Part shown: piece by piece, positions 43,764 to 52,031 of the stretch
How the letters are laid out: every line of letters starts with the position of its first letter
Position numbering within the stretch: the stretch's first letter is position 1
NCBI GenBank assembly: GCA_902363335.1
Contig: CABIZV010000006.1
Span: 62,001-126,000 of the forward strand
Direction: 5' to 3'
Source of the DNA: Enterobacteriaceae bacterium
GTDB lineage: Bacteria > Pseudomonadota > Gammaproteobacteria > Enterobacterales > Enterobacteriaceae
DNA length: 64,000 nucleotides
The notes under the pieces: model-generated
What the model saw: only the letters and a program-made list of their open reading frames with translations
Database searches by the model: none
What the model was told of the DNA's origin: nothing
Translations under genes and position numbers: made by a program

Positions 43764-43889
43764 TATACCCGTCATACTTCAAGCTGTGGATGCGTTGGCT
43801 GCGCTCGCTCACCCCACTCACTTACTAAAGTAAGCTCCTGGGGATTCACTCCCTTGCCGCCTTTCCCCAACTCGAATTATTTAGGGTAT
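43764..43889 (-). repeat. ERIC element between aceF and lpd
   Basis: A 126-base element with the ERIC core. On the plus strand it reads ATATACCCGTCATACTTCAAG at the left (21 bases spanning the end), then GCTCACCCCA, a central ACTTACTAAAGTAAG, CTCCTGGGGATTCACTC, and an AATTATTTAGGGTAT end. The size and layout match the enterobacterial repetitive intergenic consensus. It is transcribed between aceF and lpd and would fold into a long hairpin, possibly affecting lpd expression or mRNA stability. Confidence 0.88.
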
Positions 43890-44022
43890 TTCAAATACGC
43901 CCATCTTCCACCGGGTCGTTCTATCCGCAAGTATTTTACAAAATTGTTAACAATTTTGAAACAACAAACGGCAACCGATTTGTCTTTAGCACGATAACCT
44001 CATTATTTTTATGAGATTACCA

Positions 44023-44052
44023 GAAAAAAGCCGGCCGTTGGGCCGGCTTTTT
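44023..44052 (-). terminator. Intrinsic terminator of aceF
   Basis: On the minus strand AAAAAGCCGGCC pairs with GGCCGGCTTTTT around a 4-base loop, a 12-bp stem with a T tract, only three bases after the aceF stop. It limits aceEF transcripts from entering lpd, as in E. coli. Confidence 0.8.
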
Positions 44053-44055
44053 CAC

Positions 44056-45948
44056 TTACATCACCAGACGGCGAATGTCAGACAGCGTGTTGTTGATGAT
44101 GGTAATGAAACGAGCACCATCAGCACCGTCAATCACACGGTGGTCGAAGGACAGAGAAATCGGCATCATCAGACGCGGAGTAAACTCTTTACCATTCCAC
44201 ACCGGCTCAATGGCGGATTTAGAAACGCCGAGGATAGCCACTTCAGGCGCGTTAACAATCGGTGCAAAGTGGGTAGTACCCAAGCCGCCGATGCTGGAGA
44301 TAGTGAAGCAACCGCCCTGCATTTCGCCAGCCGTCAGCTTACCATCACGCGCTTTCTTAGAGATCGTCGTCAGTTCACGAGACAGCTCGGTGATGCTCTT
44401 CTTGTTCACGTCTTTAAAGACTGGAACAACCAGACCATTCGGGGTATCAACCGCCACACCGATGTTGATGTATTTCTTCAGCGTCAGGCGCTGCGCATCT
44501 TCAGACAGTGAGCTGTTGAAGCGTGGCATCTGTTCCAGAGCGGCAGCAACGGCTTTCATGATGAAGACCACTGGGGTGAATTTCACGTCCAGTTTACGCT
44601 TCTCAGCTTCGGCGTTCTGCTGTTTACGGAACGCTTCCAGATCGGTGATATCGGTTTTGTCGAAGTGCGTAACGTGCGGGATCATCACCCAGTTACGGCT
44701 CAGGTTCGCACCGGAGATTTTCTGGATACGACCCAGTTCCACTTCTTCGATTTCACCAAACTTGCTGAAGTCGACTTTCGGCCAAGGCAGCATGCCCGGG
44801 ATACCGCCGCCAGCCGCAGCTGTCGGTGCAGATTCCGCGCGCTTAACCGCTTCTTTCACGTAAGCCTGAACGTCTTCGCGCAAGATACGACCTTTACGGC
44901 CAGTCCCTTTCACTTTCGCCAGGTTCACACCGAATTCGCGCGCCAGGCGACGAATCAGCGGAGTCGCGTGGACGTAAGCGTCGTTTTCTGCGAAGTCAGA
45001 TTTACCTTCCGCTTTTGCAGCTGGCGCTGCTGGCTTCTCAGCTTTCGCCGCAGGAGCCGGTGCCGCCGCTTCCTGTTTAGCCGGAGCGGCCGCAGGTGCT
45101 GCGCCTTCAACTTCGAAGATCATAATCAGGGAGCCGGTAGACACTTTGTCGCCGGTACTGATTTTGATCTCTTTCACGGTGCCCGCGAACGGAGCCGGAA
45201 CTTCCATAGAGGCTTTATCGCCTTCTACGGTGATAAGTGACTGCTCAGCGGCAATTTTATCGCCCACTTTCACCATCACTTCAGTGACTTCAACTTCGTC
45301 ACCGCCGATATCCGGTACGTTCACTTCTTTGGAGCCAGATGCTGCCGGAGCCGCTGCGGCTGCCGGTGCAGCAGCCTGAGCTGGTGCCGCGGCTGGCGCG
45401 CTACCTGCGACTTCAAAGATCATAATCAGCGAGCCGGTAGACACTTTGTCGCCGGTGTTGATTTTGATCTCTTTCACAGTACCCGCGAACGGAGCCGGAA
45501 CTTCCATAGAGGCTTTATCGCCTTCTACGGTGATAAGCGACTGCTCAGCGGTAACGGTGTCGCCAACCTTGACCAGAATCTCAGTGACTTCAACTTCGTC
45601 ACCGCCGATATCTGGCACGTTAACTTCTTTCGCTGCCGCGGCGGCTGCTGGTGCTGCTGCCGGAGCGGCTTCTTTCTTCTCTTCTGCCTTGGCAGGTGCA
45701 GCATCAGCTGCACCGTCGGCGGAATCGAAAATCATGATAAGTGCACCGGTCTCGGTTTTGTCGCCAACAGAGACTTTGATCTCTTTAACGATGCCAGCCT
45801 GTGGAGACGGGACTTCCATAGAGGCTTTATCGCCTTCTACGGTGATCAGCGACTGTTCAGCTTCAACCTTGTCGCCTACTTTGACCAGGATCTCGGTGAT
45901 TTCAACTTCATCAGCCCCGATGTCCGGTACATTGATTTCGATAGCCAT
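44056..45948 (-). CDS. aceF: Dihydrolipoamide acetyltransferase (E2), three lipoyl domains
   Basis: AceF is the core of the pyruvate dehydrogenase complex. The 630 residues comprise three successive lipoyl domains, each with the lipoylated lysine in VEGDKASMEVP (near residues 41, 144 and 245), joined by Ala/Pro-rich flexible linkers. Then come the peripheral subunit-binding domain (HATPLIRRLAREFGVNLAKV) and the catalytic domain with HRVIDGADGARF. Length and domain number equal E. coli AceF. The start is 14 bases after the aceE stop. The three lipoyl-coding segments are also near-repeats at DNA level (around 45150, 45470 and 45800). Confidence 0.97.
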   Translation of the reverse strand: MAIEINVPDIGADEVEITEILVKVGDKVEAEQSLITVEGDKASMEVPSPQAGIVKEIKVSVGDKTETGALIMIFDSADGAADAAPAKAEEKKEAAPAAAPAAAAAAKEVNVPDIGGDEVEVTEILVKVGDTVTAEQSLITVEGDKASMEVPAPFAGTVKEIKINTGDKVSTGSLIMIFEVAGSAPAAAPAQAAAPAAAAAPAASGSKEVNVPDIGGDEVEVTEVMVKVGDKIAAEQSLITVEGDKASMEVPAPFAGTVKEIKISTGDKVSTGSLIMIFEVEGAAPAAAPAKQEAAAPAPAAKAEKPAAPAAKAEGKSDFAENDAYVHATPLIRRLAREFGVNLAKVKGTGRKGRILREDVQAYVKEAVKRAESAPTAAAGGGIPGMLPWPKVDFSKFGEIEEVELGRIQKISGANLSRNWVMIPHVTHFDKTDITDLEAFRKQQNAEAEKRKLDVKFTPVVFIMKAVAAALEQMPRFNSSLSEDAQRLTLKKYINIGVAVDTPNGLVVPVFKDVNKKSITELSRELTTISKKARDGKLTAGEMQGGCFTISSIGGLGTTHFAPIVNAPEVAILGVSKSAIEPVWNGKEFTPRLMMPISLSFDHRVIDGADGARFITIINNTLSDIRRLVM

Positions 45949-45962
45949 GTTTCTTTTACCTC

Positions 45963-48626
45963 TTACGCCAGACGCGGGTTAACTTTTTCTGCATCGATGT
46001 TGAATTTAGTGATGGCATCAGCAACCACTTTCTTATCGATTTCGCCACGTTTAGCCAGTTCGCCCAGTGCCGCTACAACCACGTAAGAAGCATCAACTTC
46101 GAAGTGGTGACGCAGATTTTCACGGCTGTCAGAGCGGCCAAAGCCGTCGGTACCCAGTACGCGGTAGTCATCAGCCGGTACATAAGTACGAACCTGCTCA
46201 GCAAACAGTTTCATATAGTCAGTGGAAGCCACCGCTGGAGCGTCGTTCATCACCTGAGCGATGTACGGAACGCGCGGAGTATCCATTGGGTGCAGCATGT
46301 TCCAGCGCTCACAATCCTGGCCATCACGCGCCAGTTCGGTGAAGGAAGTCACGCTATAAACGTCAGAACCTACGCCGTAGTCTTTCGCCAGGATCTGCGC
46401 TGCTTCACGGACGTGACGCAGGATAGAGCCTGAACCCAGCAGCTGAACTTTACCTTTGCTACCTTCGAGGGTTTCGAGTTTGTAGATACCTTTACGGATA
46501 CCTTCCTCGGCACCTGCTGGCATTGCCGGCATGTGGTAGTTTTCGTTCAGGGTGGTGATGTAGTAGTAAACGTTCTCTTGTTTCTCACCGTACATACGTT
46601 CCAGACCATCATGCATGATGACCGCAACTTCGTACGCGTAAGACGGATCGTAAGAGATACAGTTCGGGATAGTCAGAGACTGAATATGGCTGTGACCATC
46701 TTCGTGCTGCAGACCTTCACCGTTCAGCGTCGTACGACCGGAAGTACCACCGACCAGGAAGCCGCGAGCCTGTTGGTCGCCAGCCTGCCAGCACAGGTCA
46801 CCGATACGCTGGAAACCGAACATTGAGTAATAAATGTAGAACGGAATCATCGGCAGGTTGTTGGTGCTGTAAGAAGTCGCAGCCGCCAGCCAGGATGCAC
46901 CGGCACCCAGTTCGTTGATACCTTCCTGCAGAATCTGGCCTTTCTCGTCTTCTTTGTAGTATGCAACCTGCTCGCGGTCCTGCGGGGTGTACTGCTGACC
47001 GTTCGGGCTGTAGATACCAATCTGACGGAACAGACCTTCCATACCAAAGGTACGCGCTTCATCGGCGATGATCGGCACGAGGCGGTCTTTGATGGATTTG
47101 TTCTTCAGCATCACGTTCAGAGCACGAACGAACGCGATAGTGGTCGAAATTTCTTTGTTCTGCTCTTCCAGCAGCGGGCCGAAATCTTCCAGAGTCGGCA
47201 GCTCAAGCTTCTCATCAAAGTTAGGCTGACGGCTCGGCAGGTAGCCGTGCAGTTTTTCACGCTGGGCGTGCAGATAGGTATGTTCTTCCGAACCTTCCGG
47301 GAAGGTCAGGTAGGACAGGTTTTCAACCTGCTCATCGGTCACTGGAACGTTGAAACGGTCGCGAATGTAGCGCACGCCGTCCATGTTCATTTTCTTAACC
47401 TGGTGAGCGATGTTTTTACCTTCAGCGGTGTCACCCATGCCGTAACCTTTGATGGTATGGGCGAGGATTACGGTGGCTTTGCCTTTGGTTTCCTGTGCTT
47501 TTTTCAGCGCAGCATAGACTTTCTTCGGATCGTGACCACCACGGTTCAGGGCCCAGATCTGCTCGTCAGTCCAGTCAGCAACCAGCGCTGCGGTTTCTGG
47601 ATATTTACCGAAGAAGTGCTCACGTACGTAAGCGCCGTCTTTGGATTTGAAGGTCTGGTAGTCACCGTCAACGGTTTCTTCCATCAGCTGGATCAGTTTA
47701 CCGCTGGTGTCTTTACGCAGCAGCTCATCCCAACGACCGCCCCAGATAACCTTGATAACGTTCCAGCCAGCACCGCTAAAGATGCCTTCCAGTTCGTTAA
47801 TGATCTTGCCGTTACCGGTGACCGGGCCGTCCAGACGCTGCAGGTTACAGTTGATGACGAAGACCAGGTTGTCCAGTTTTTCACGGGTCGCGATGGTGAT
47901 AGCACCCTTAGATTCTGGCTCATCCATCTCGCCGTCGCCCAGGAAGGCGTAAACGGTTTGCTTAGAGGTATCTTTCAGGCCACGGTGTTCCAGATATTTC
48001 AGGAATTTAGCCTGGTAGATTGCACCGATTGGGCCCAGACCCATAGAAACGGTCGGGAACTGCCAGAAGGTTGGCATCAGTTTCGGGTGCGGGTAAGAAG
48101 ACAGACCTTTACCGTGAACTTCCTGACGGAAGTTGTTCATCTGCTCTTCGGTCAGACGGCCTTCCAGGAATGCACGTGCGTATACGCCCGGGGAGATGTG
48201 ACCCTGGAAGTACACCAGATCGCCGCCATCTTGTTCGTTGCGAGCGCGGAAGAAGTGGTTGAAACACACTTCATAGAAAGTCGCTGAAGACTGGAATGAA
48301 GCCATGTGGCCGCCCAGCTCGAGGTCTTTTTTAGACGCACGCAGCACGGTCATGATGGCATTCCAGCGGATAGCAGAACGAATACGACGCTCCAGCTCCA
48401 GATTGCCCGGATATTCCGGTTCATCTTCAACGGCAATAGTGTTGACGTAACCGCTCGCCCCTGCACCAGCAGCTACCTGAACGCCGCCTTTGCGCGCTTC
48501 AGAAAGCAGTTGGTCGACCAGATACTGAGCACGCTCAACACCTTCTTCACGGATGACCGATTCGATCGCCTGTAGCCAGTCGCGAGTTTCGATCGGATCC
48601 ACGTCATTTTGTAAACGTTCTGACAT
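45963..48626 (-). CDS. aceE: Pyruvate dehydrogenase E1 component
   Basis: AceE decarboxylates pyruvate with thiamine diphosphate and passes the acetyl group to AceF lipoyl arms. The 887-residue homodimeric type E1 has the ThDP/Mg motif beginning FLGDGEMDEPES and ending VFVINCN (residues about 228-260). The N-terminal region MSERLQNDVDPIETRDWLQA binds E2. Length equals E. coli AceE. GGGGGTATT-like upstream sequence is a poor start site, but the ATG matches the family. It follows pdhR after a 283-base gap and is controlled with it. Confidence 0.97.
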   Translation of the reverse strand: MSERLQNDVDPIETRDWLQAIESVIREEGVERAQYLVDQLLSEARKGGVQVAAGAGASGYVNTIAVEDEPEYPGNLELERRIRSAIRWNAIMTVLRASKKDLELGGHMASFQSSATFYEVCFNHFFRARNEQDGGDLVYFQGHISPGVYARAFLEGRLTEEQMNNFRQEVHGKGLSSYPHPKLMPTFWQFPTVSMGLGPIGAIYQAKFLKYLEHRGLKDTSKQTVYAFLGDGEMDEPESKGAITIATREKLDNLVFVINCNLQRLDGPVTGNGKIINELEGIFSGAGWNVIKVIWGGRWDELLRKDTSGKLIQLMEETVDGDYQTFKSKDGAYVREHFFGKYPETAALVADWTDEQIWALNRGGHDPKKVYAALKKAQETKGKATVILAHTIKGYGMGDTAEGKNIAHQVKKMNMDGVRYIRDRFNVPVTDEQVENLSYLTFPEGSEEHTYLHAQREKLHGYLPSRQPNFDEKLELPTLEDFGPLLEEQNKEISTTIAFVRALNVMLKNKSIKDRLVPIIADEARTFGMEGLFRQIGIYSPNGQQYTPQDREQVAYYKEDEKGQILQEGINELGAGASWLAAATSYSTNNLPMIPFYIYYSMFGFQRIGDLCWQAGDQQARGFLVGGTSGRTTLNGEGLQHEDGHSHIQSLTIPNCISYDPSYAYEVAVIMHDGLERMYGEKQENVYYYITTLNENYHMPAMPAGAEEGIRKGIYKLETLEGSKGKVQLLGSGSILRHVREAAQILAKDYGVGSDVYSVTSFTELARDGQDCERWNMLHPMDTPRVPYIAQVMNDAPAVASTDYMKLFAEQVRTYVPADDYRVLGTDGFGRSDSRENLRHHFEVDASYVVVAALGELAKRGEIDKKVVADAITKFNIDAEKVNPRLA

Positions 48627-48695
48627 GGGGGTATTCCTTATCTATCTAATACGTTGAGTTATCTGGAACCTGTCCCATTGTGTTCTTTGTTCTTC

Positions 48696-48802
48696 ATAAT
48701 TCGGGCTGTCTCTTTGTTGGCTGCGCTTCCTCGCACCAGTCACATAGTTCACTATGCTCCTGGCGACTCGCGCGCTTGCCGCCGCGATACAACCCAAATT
48801 AT
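48696..48802. repeat. ERIC-like element between pdhR and aceE
   Basis: A 107-base element bounded by near-perfect inverted ends (ATAATTCGGG and CCCAAATTAT). The interior reads TTGGCTGCGCTTCCTCGCAC, CATAGTTCACTATG (central palindrome), CTCCTGGCGACTCGCGCGC, TTGCCGCC. The order of blocks follows ERIC (GGCTGCGCT, central dyad, CTCCTGG, TTGCCGCC), but the sequence is diverged. It lies in the pdhR-aceE leader and would form a long hairpin. Confidence 0.65.
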
Positions 48803-48909
48803 TTTGAACAACTAAGAGCACAATAAGACAGGTTCTGCGTTTAGTTGCCGCGCGTTAATGAGCGCTTTATTTACAACATCTTCTGGTTAACTTTCTGCCA
48901 GAAAAATCA

Positions 48910-49674
48910 TTAATTCTTGCGTTGCTCCAGGCGACGTAAGGCGCGTTCACGACGGCTTTCCTCACGGCTTCGGTCCAGGAGAATTTCTTCGATAAACGCC
49001 AGGTGACGATGGGACGCTTCACGCGCCTCCTCCGGCTTCCCGGCGACAATCGCTTCAAAAATACGGCTTCGGTGACTGCTGACTAACGGCAGCATCTCGC
49101 GACGCGCGTACAACAATTCAAAGTTCTGACGGACGTTTTGCGCCAGCATCGGCTCCATACAGCGTAGTAAATGGAGCAACACCACGTTATGCGCCGCTTC
49201 AGTGACCGCGATTTGATACTGGAGAACCGCATCAGACTCGCCGTCAAGGTCGCCGGACTGTTGAGCAAGCTCGATGGCATGGTGGAGTTCACGGATACGC
49301 GTTTTGTCTTCATCCGTGCTGCGTAATGCCGCGTAATAAGCGGCAATACCTTCCAACGCATGGCGCGTTTCAAGCAGGTCAAACTGGGATTCAGGATGGT
49401 CGGAGAGCAGTTCTACCAGTGGGTCGCTAAAACTCTGCCACAGGCTGCTCTGAACAAAAGTGCCACCACCCTGACGACGCAGCAGTAACCCCTTCGCTTC
49501 AAGACGTTGAATCGCCTCGCGTAAGGAGGGGCGGGAGACGTCAAACTGTTTTGCCAGTTCGCGTTCCGGGGGGAGTTTTTCTCCAGGGCGTAATGTGCCC
49601 TCAAGGATTAAAAACTCCAGCTGCTGCTCAATCACATCGGAGAGTTTTGGTTGGCGAATTTTGCTGTAGGCCAT
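48910..49674 (-). CDS. pdhR: PdhR, pyruvate-sensing GntR-family repressor
   Basis: PdhR represses its own operon (pdhR-aceEF-lpd) and respiratory genes; pyruvate releases it. The 254-residue protein has an N-terminal winged helix (LPPERELAKQFDVSRPSLREA with GGGTFV wing) and a C-terminal FCD ligand domain of the FadR subfamily. The C-terminus is strongly basic. It is the first gene of the pyruvate dehydrogenase operon. A perfect operator lies 33 bases upstream of its ATG. Confidence 0.96.
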   Translation of the reverse strand: MAYSKIRQPKLSDVIEQQLEFLILEGTLRPGEKLPPERELAKQFDVSRPSLREAIQRLEAKGLLLRRQGGGTFVQSSLWQSFSDPLVELLSDHPESQFDLLETRHALEGIAAYYAALRSTDEDKTRIRELHHAIELAQQSGDLDGESDAVLQYQIAVTEAAHNVVLLHLLRCMEPMLAQNVRQNFELLYARREMLPLVSSHRSRIFEAIVAGKPEEAREASHRHLAFIEEILLDRSREESRRERALRRLEQRKN

Positions 49675-49706
49675 GATTTCCTGTCTTAAGCCATTTGCCC
49701 GGAGTC

Positions 49707-49723
49707 AATTGGTCTTACCAATT
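49707..49723 (-). promoter_or_regulatory. PdhR operator upstream of pdhR
   Basis: AATTGGT-CTT-ACCAATT is a perfect 7-base inverted repeat with a 3-base centre, matching the known PdhR box (ATTGGTNNNACCAAT). It sits where it would block the pdhR promoter, so autorepression is expected. Confidence 0.88.
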
Positions 49724-50126
49724 TCATGTTCTTGACGCTAAAGTAACAAAGTATTCACCTTCTGTCCATACAGGTTTTGATTGAAATCAGTAAACCGGGC
49801 ACTTTTTAACAACATTACAGAAATGATGTTTCAGAATTGTAACCTTGCACAAAAAATAGATTTACCTATAAAGAAGTACAATTAACGTAATAAAAACAAA
49901 TTTAAGCAAACTGAACCGTTTCAATATCGCTATATATGAATATATTTTCATTTATTGGCTTAAATATTCATTTTTATAGCGATGTTAAATTTGTTCCAGC
50001 GCGTGACGATTGTCCGCTTTTTATCCAACCCCGCTTCATCCCTGCATAAAGCAGGTGCATTCCGTCTCGCTTACCACTATTCTTCTCATGACGAAAGAGC
50101 CTTACCTCTTTTTAAGAAATGCATTT

Positions 50127-50144
50127 TGTAAACAAAACAATACA
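50127..50144 (+). promoter_or_regulatory. Possible TyrR box upstream of aroP
   Basis: TGTAAA-N6-AATACA resembles the TyrR box (TGTAAA-N6-TTTACA) with mismatches in the right arm. It is 69 bases before the aroP start. E. coli aroP is repressed by TyrR through boxes in this region. By-eye match only. Confidence 0.5.
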
Positions 50145-50212
50145 GAAAACGGAATTTCTTAAGTACATACGCACAACAGCGTCACGATAATAACCACACA
50201 CGAGGTTTCACA

Positions 50213-51583
50213 ATGGAAGGTCAACAGCAAGGCTCCCAGCTTAAGCGCGGCCTTAAGAACCGCCATATACAGCTTATCGCTCTGGGCGGCGCTATCGGCA
50301 CAGGTCTGTTTCTCGGCAGCGCCTCCGTCATTCAATCGGCAGGCCCGGGAATTATTCTCGGCTACGCCATCGCCGGTTTTATCGCCTTTTTGATCATGCG
50401 CCAGCTGGGTGAAATGGTCGTAGAGGAGCCTGTAGCAGGCTCCTTTAGCCACTTCGCCTATAAATACTGGGGCAATTTTGCAGGCTTCGCCTCCGGCTGG
50501 AACTACTGGGTACTGTATGTTTTAGTTGCCATGGCTGAACTCACGGCGGTGGGAAAGTACATTCAATTCTGGTGGCCTGAGATCCCAACCTGGGTTTCAG
50601 CGGCCGTCTTCTTTATTGCCATCAACGCCATCAACCTGACCAACGTGAAAGTGTTCGGTGAGATGGAGTTCTGGTTTGCGATAATCAAAGTCATTGCCGT
50701 TATCGCCATGATCCTGTTCGGTGCGTGGCTGCTGTTCAGCGACACTGCAGGTCCACAAGCGACCGTACGCAACCTGTGGGAACAGGGCGGCTTCCTGCCT
50801 CATGGCTGGACTGGTCTGGTGATGATGATGGCAATCATTATGTTCTCCTTCGGCGGCCTGGAGCTGGTCGGGATCACGGCGGCGGAAGCCGATAACCCTG
50901 AGCAGAGCATTCCTAAAGCCACCAACCAGGTTATCTACCGTATCCTGATTTTCTATGTTGGCTCACTGTCAATTCTGCTCTCCTTAATGCCGTGGACGCG
51001 CGTCACCGCAGACGTAAGCCCGTTCGTGCTGATCTTCCATGAACTGGGCGACTCCTTTGTGGCTAACGCCCTGAACATCGTGGTTCTGACCGCGGCGCTG
51101 TCCGTTTACAACAGCTGTGTATACTGTAATAGCCGTATGCTGTTCGGCCTGGCGCAGCAGGGCAATGCGCCGAAAGCGCTGCTCAACGTCGACAAACGCG
51201 GCGTACCGGTAACGACTATTCTGGTTTCTGCCGTGGTCACCGCGCTGTGCGTACTGATTAACTACCTGGCGCCGGAGTCTGCTTTCGGTCTGCTGATGGC
51301 GCTGGTTGTTTCCGCACTGGTGATCAACTGGGCGATGATAAGCCTCGCGCACCTGAAGTTCCGCAAAGCCAAGCAACAGCAAGGGGTAACCACACGCTTC
51401 CCTGCACTGCTCTACCCGCTGGGTAACTGGATCTGCCTGCTATTTATGGCGGCGGTACTGGTCATCATGGTGATGACTCCGGGTATGGCGATCTCGGTGT
51501 GGCTGATTCCGGTGTGGATCGTTATTCTGGGCATCGGCTTTATGTTTAAACAGAAAACCGCCAAAACCGCAAAAGCACATTAA
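50213..51583 (+). CDS. aroP: AroP, aromatic amino acid permease
   Basis: AroP is a proton symporter of the APC superfamily for phenylalanine, tyrosine and tryptophan. The 456-residue product shows the family N-terminus (LKRGLKNRHIQLIALGGAIGTGLFLGS), with the GAIGTGLF unwound-helix motif, and about twelve membrane segments. GMEF-like (VKVFGEMEFWFAIIKV) and EAD (TAAEADNPEQSIPKA) motifs are present. It is nearly identical to E. coli AroP. It is monocistronic, followed by a REP array and a strong terminator. Confidence 0.96.
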   Translation: MEGQQQGSQLKRGLKNRHIQLIALGGAIGTGLFLGSASVIQSAGPGIILGYAIAGFIAFLIMRQLGEMVVEEPVAGSFSHFAYKYWGNFAGFASGWNYWVLYVLVAMAELTAVGKYIQFWWPEIPTWVSAAVFFIAINAINLTNVKVFGEMEFWFAIIKVIAVIAMILFGAWLLFSDTAGPQATVRNLWEQGGFLPHGWTGLVMMMAIIMFSFGGLELVGITAAEADNPEQSIPKATNQVIYRILIFYVGSLSILLSLMPWTRVTADVSPFVLIFHELGDSFVANALNIVVLTAALSVYNSCVYCNSRMLFGLAQQGNAPKALLNVDKRGVPVTTILVSAVVTALCVLINYLAPESAFGLLMALVVSALVINWAMISLAHLKFRKAKQQQGVTTRFPALLYPLGNWICLLFMAAVLVIMVMTPGMAISVWLIPVWIVILGIGFMFKQKTAKTAKAH

Positions 51584-51609
51584 TACGGCTTAGCGGGTTG
51601 TTATTGTGA

Positions 51610-51854
51610 GCTGTGCGCCATCAGGCATAACCGCGCACAATGCCGGATGGCGGCTCTGCCTTATCCGGCCTACGAGCTTTGAGTTGTAGGCCTGATAAGC
51701 TGCGCGCCATCAGGCACAAGCGCGCACAATGCCGGATGGCGGCTCAGCCTTATCCGGCCTACGAGATTTGAGTTGTAGGCCTGATAAGCTGCGCGCCATC
51801 AGGCACAAGCGCGCACAATGTAGGATGGCGGCTCAGCCTTATCCGGCCTACGTC
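51610..51854. repeat. Three-copy REP/BIME array after aroP
   Basis: GCCATCAGGC ... GGATGGCGGCT ... CTTATCCGGCCTAC units are repeated three times; the TTATCCGGCC block starts at 51661, 51750 and 51839, an exact 89-bp period. Copies 2 and 3 are almost identical, which suggests recent tandem duplication. The third copy has a TAGGATGG change where the others have CCGGATGG. Confidence 0.88.
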
Positions 51855-51871
51855 GGGCTACTCGATTATCC

Positions 51872-51902
51872 AAAGGCCTCTCCATACGGAGAGGCCTTTC
51901 TC
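51872..51902 (+). terminator. Strong intrinsic terminator after the aroP REP array
   Basis: AAAGGCCTCTCC and GGAGAGGCCTTT form a perfect 12-bp stem with an ATAC loop, ending in TTTCTCCC. Its position suggests it is the final terminator for aroP transcripts that pass the REP array. Confidence 0.75.
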
Positions 51903-52031
51903 CCTGATGTTACCCGCTTCACACTTTCCTGCGCGCAGCAATTTAGTCCATATCAATAACGTTATCCTGCTACGCTTTTTTTGAATTAACAGCCAATAAT
52001 CGTTGCTATACAACTCAACCGAGATCTGGCG

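Larger units (their letters stand above)
49675..50212. other. pdhR-aroP intergenic region
   Basis: A 538-base divergent region without a gene. The left part holds the PdhR operator and the pdhR promoter. The middle (49840-49990) is AT-rich with several A/T tracts. The right part contains a TyrR-like site and the aroP leader. An open frame on the minus strand at 50159-50452 overlaps aroP and is a shadow. Confidence 0.55.

Noticed and set aside
43726..43821. N-terminal extension of lpd
   Set aside because: The extended frame translates the ERIC element and departs from the 474-residue family length.
45146..45982. Long plus-strand open frames opposite aceF
   Set aside because: They are antisense shadows of the repetitive lipoyl-domain coding sequence with no start signals.
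51600..51900. Small open frame after aroP (51729-51959)
   Set aside because: It is a translation of REP repeats (MPDGGSALSGL pattern recurs wherever REPs occur).
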